Shown: positions 5,964 to 6,236 of the stretch, one piece after another | How positions within the stretch are numbered: the first letter of the stretch is position 1 | How the letters are laid out: every line of letters starts with the position of its first letter | From: an uncultured bacterium | GTDB lineage: Bacteria > Cyanobacteriota > Vampirovibrionia > Gastranaerophilales > Gastranaerophilaceae | Length of the DNA stretch: 6,236 nt | Assembly: GCA_946183815.1 (NCBI GenBank) | Contig: CAMHDG010000102.1 | Location: 1 to 6,236, forward strand | Direction: 5' to 3' | Made by a program: the position numbers and the translations under genes | The notes under the pieces: generated by a model | Databases searched by the model: none | Seen by the model: only the letters and a program-made list of their open reading frames with translations | Told to the model about the DNA's origin: nothing

Positions 5964-6119
5964 TTATTTAAGTTTAATTGTAACGTAAGCCTTTGCCAAA
6001 AGACCTCTGTGTTCATTTTTGAACTCAATGGCTTTTACTTTTTCTGTTTTAGGTTCTTCGTGTTCAAACCCAGCCGGTTCATAGTTCATCAAATAACGCA
6101 TAAATTCTTTGCTAAACAT
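5964..6119 (-). CDS. Small hypothetical protein, 51 residues
   Basis: The minus strand encodes an intact 51-residue frame beginning MFSKEFMRYLMNYEPAGFEH and ending in AYVTIKLK before TAA. An AGGAG site lies 11 bases upstream of the ATG, a little far but usable. The composition is protein-like: charged, with no cysteine or membrane segment, an acidic-then-basic middle (EHEEPKTEKVKAIEF) and a likely C-terminal strand. The overlapping plus-strand frame (5829-6173) is Phe-rich and looks like a shadow of it. I do not recognise the family. It stands alone, 257 bases upstream of hldA on the same strand, with its own possible promoter. The case for a real gene rests on composition and the ribosome binding site. 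Confidence 0.6.
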   Translation of the reverse strand: MFSKEFMRYLMNYEPAGFEHEEPKTEKVKAIEFKNEHRGLLAKAYVTIKLK

Positions 6120-6148
6120 AATATAAATAACTCCTATACAACACTATA

Positions 6149-6177
6149 TTTATATAAAGTATTTTGGTTTTGATTAA
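6149..6177 (-). promoter_or_regulatory. Weak candidate promoter for the 51-residue gene
   Basis: On the minus strand TATAAA (6149-6154) is preceded by a 17-base spacer and TTAATC (6172-6177), which matches the -35 consensus at only three positions. The placement, 30 bases before the ATG, is right, but chance matches are common in this AT-rich stretch. Confidence 0.3.
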
Positions 6178-6194
6178 TTGCTAAATTATTGTTT

Positions 6195-6231
6195 AGAGGG
6201 GGTAAATATATAAATCGTTAAAAGCCCCTCT
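6195..6231. terminator. Inverted repeat at right edge, possible terminator
   Basis: AGAGGGG (6195-6201) pairs perfectly with CCCCTCT (6225-6231) across a 23-base AT-rich loop. On the plus strand it is followed by CCTTT at the window edge; on the minus strand by AAACAATAATTT. Neither side shows a full T-run inside the window, and the loop is long, so terminator function is only suggested. It could close a gene lying beyond the right edge. Confidence 0.35.
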
Positions 6232-6236
6232 CCTTT

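Noticed and set aside
5829..6173. Plus-strand frame of 114 residues
   Set aside because: It starts with GTG, is very rich in Phe, and its second half is antisense to the better-supported 51-residue gene. Its composition does not look like a real protein.

Overview
The window is AT-rich and bacterial. It holds eight protein-coding genes that I can support, one of them cut by the left edge, and one of them very small. I see no tRNA, rRNA, CRISPR array, transposase or other mobile element. Three signs point to a diderm relative of the Cyanobacteria, most likely a non-photosynthetic Melainabacteria/Vampirovibrionia (for example Gastranaerophilales) genome: a heptose-7-phosphate kinase, which implies LPS-type heptose; an O-antigen-ligase family protein with the cyanobacterial IctB-style signatures (ALSAYN and HGLVDTVFFRPQ); and a DUF4330 protein, a family I associate mainly with cyanobacteria. 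This placement is an inference from family resemblance and base composition, with no database search behind it.

Left half, plus strand (1-2427): the end of an Sfp-type 4'-phosphopantetheinyl transferase-like gene, a family 1 uracil-DNA glycosylase with a variant active-site loop, and a tightly spaced pair made of a cysteine-containing NADPH-dependent FMN reductase-like flavoprotein and a TIGR04076-family protein. The four genes run in the same direction but have no obvious common pathway. Only the last two look like a functional pair.

Right half, minus strand (2429-6119), read from right to left: a 51-residue small protein, a 257-base intergenic stretch with two candidate promoters, then a compact operon of hldA, the DUF4330 protein and the IctB-like O-antigen ligase (gaps of 10 and 6 bases). 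After a 100-base gap comes a 103-residue helical hypothetical protein. Its stop codon lies one base from the stop of the convergent TIGR04076 gene. The hldA operon reads as an envelope-glycan unit: HldA phosphorylates the heptose precursor, the ligase-like membrane protein would handle a lipid-linked glycan, and the DUF4330 protein is a single-pass membrane-anchored partner of unknown role.

No clearly new multi-gene system is visible. The points most worth following are the DUF4330 protein sandwiched in a glycan operon, the Tyr in place of the WaaL-type His in the ligase, the altered catalytic loops of the glycosylase and of the phosphopantetheinyl transferase, and the two unassigned small proteins. 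Several automatic starts (GTG or upstream ATG) are replaced here by internal ATGs that have good ribosome binding sites.
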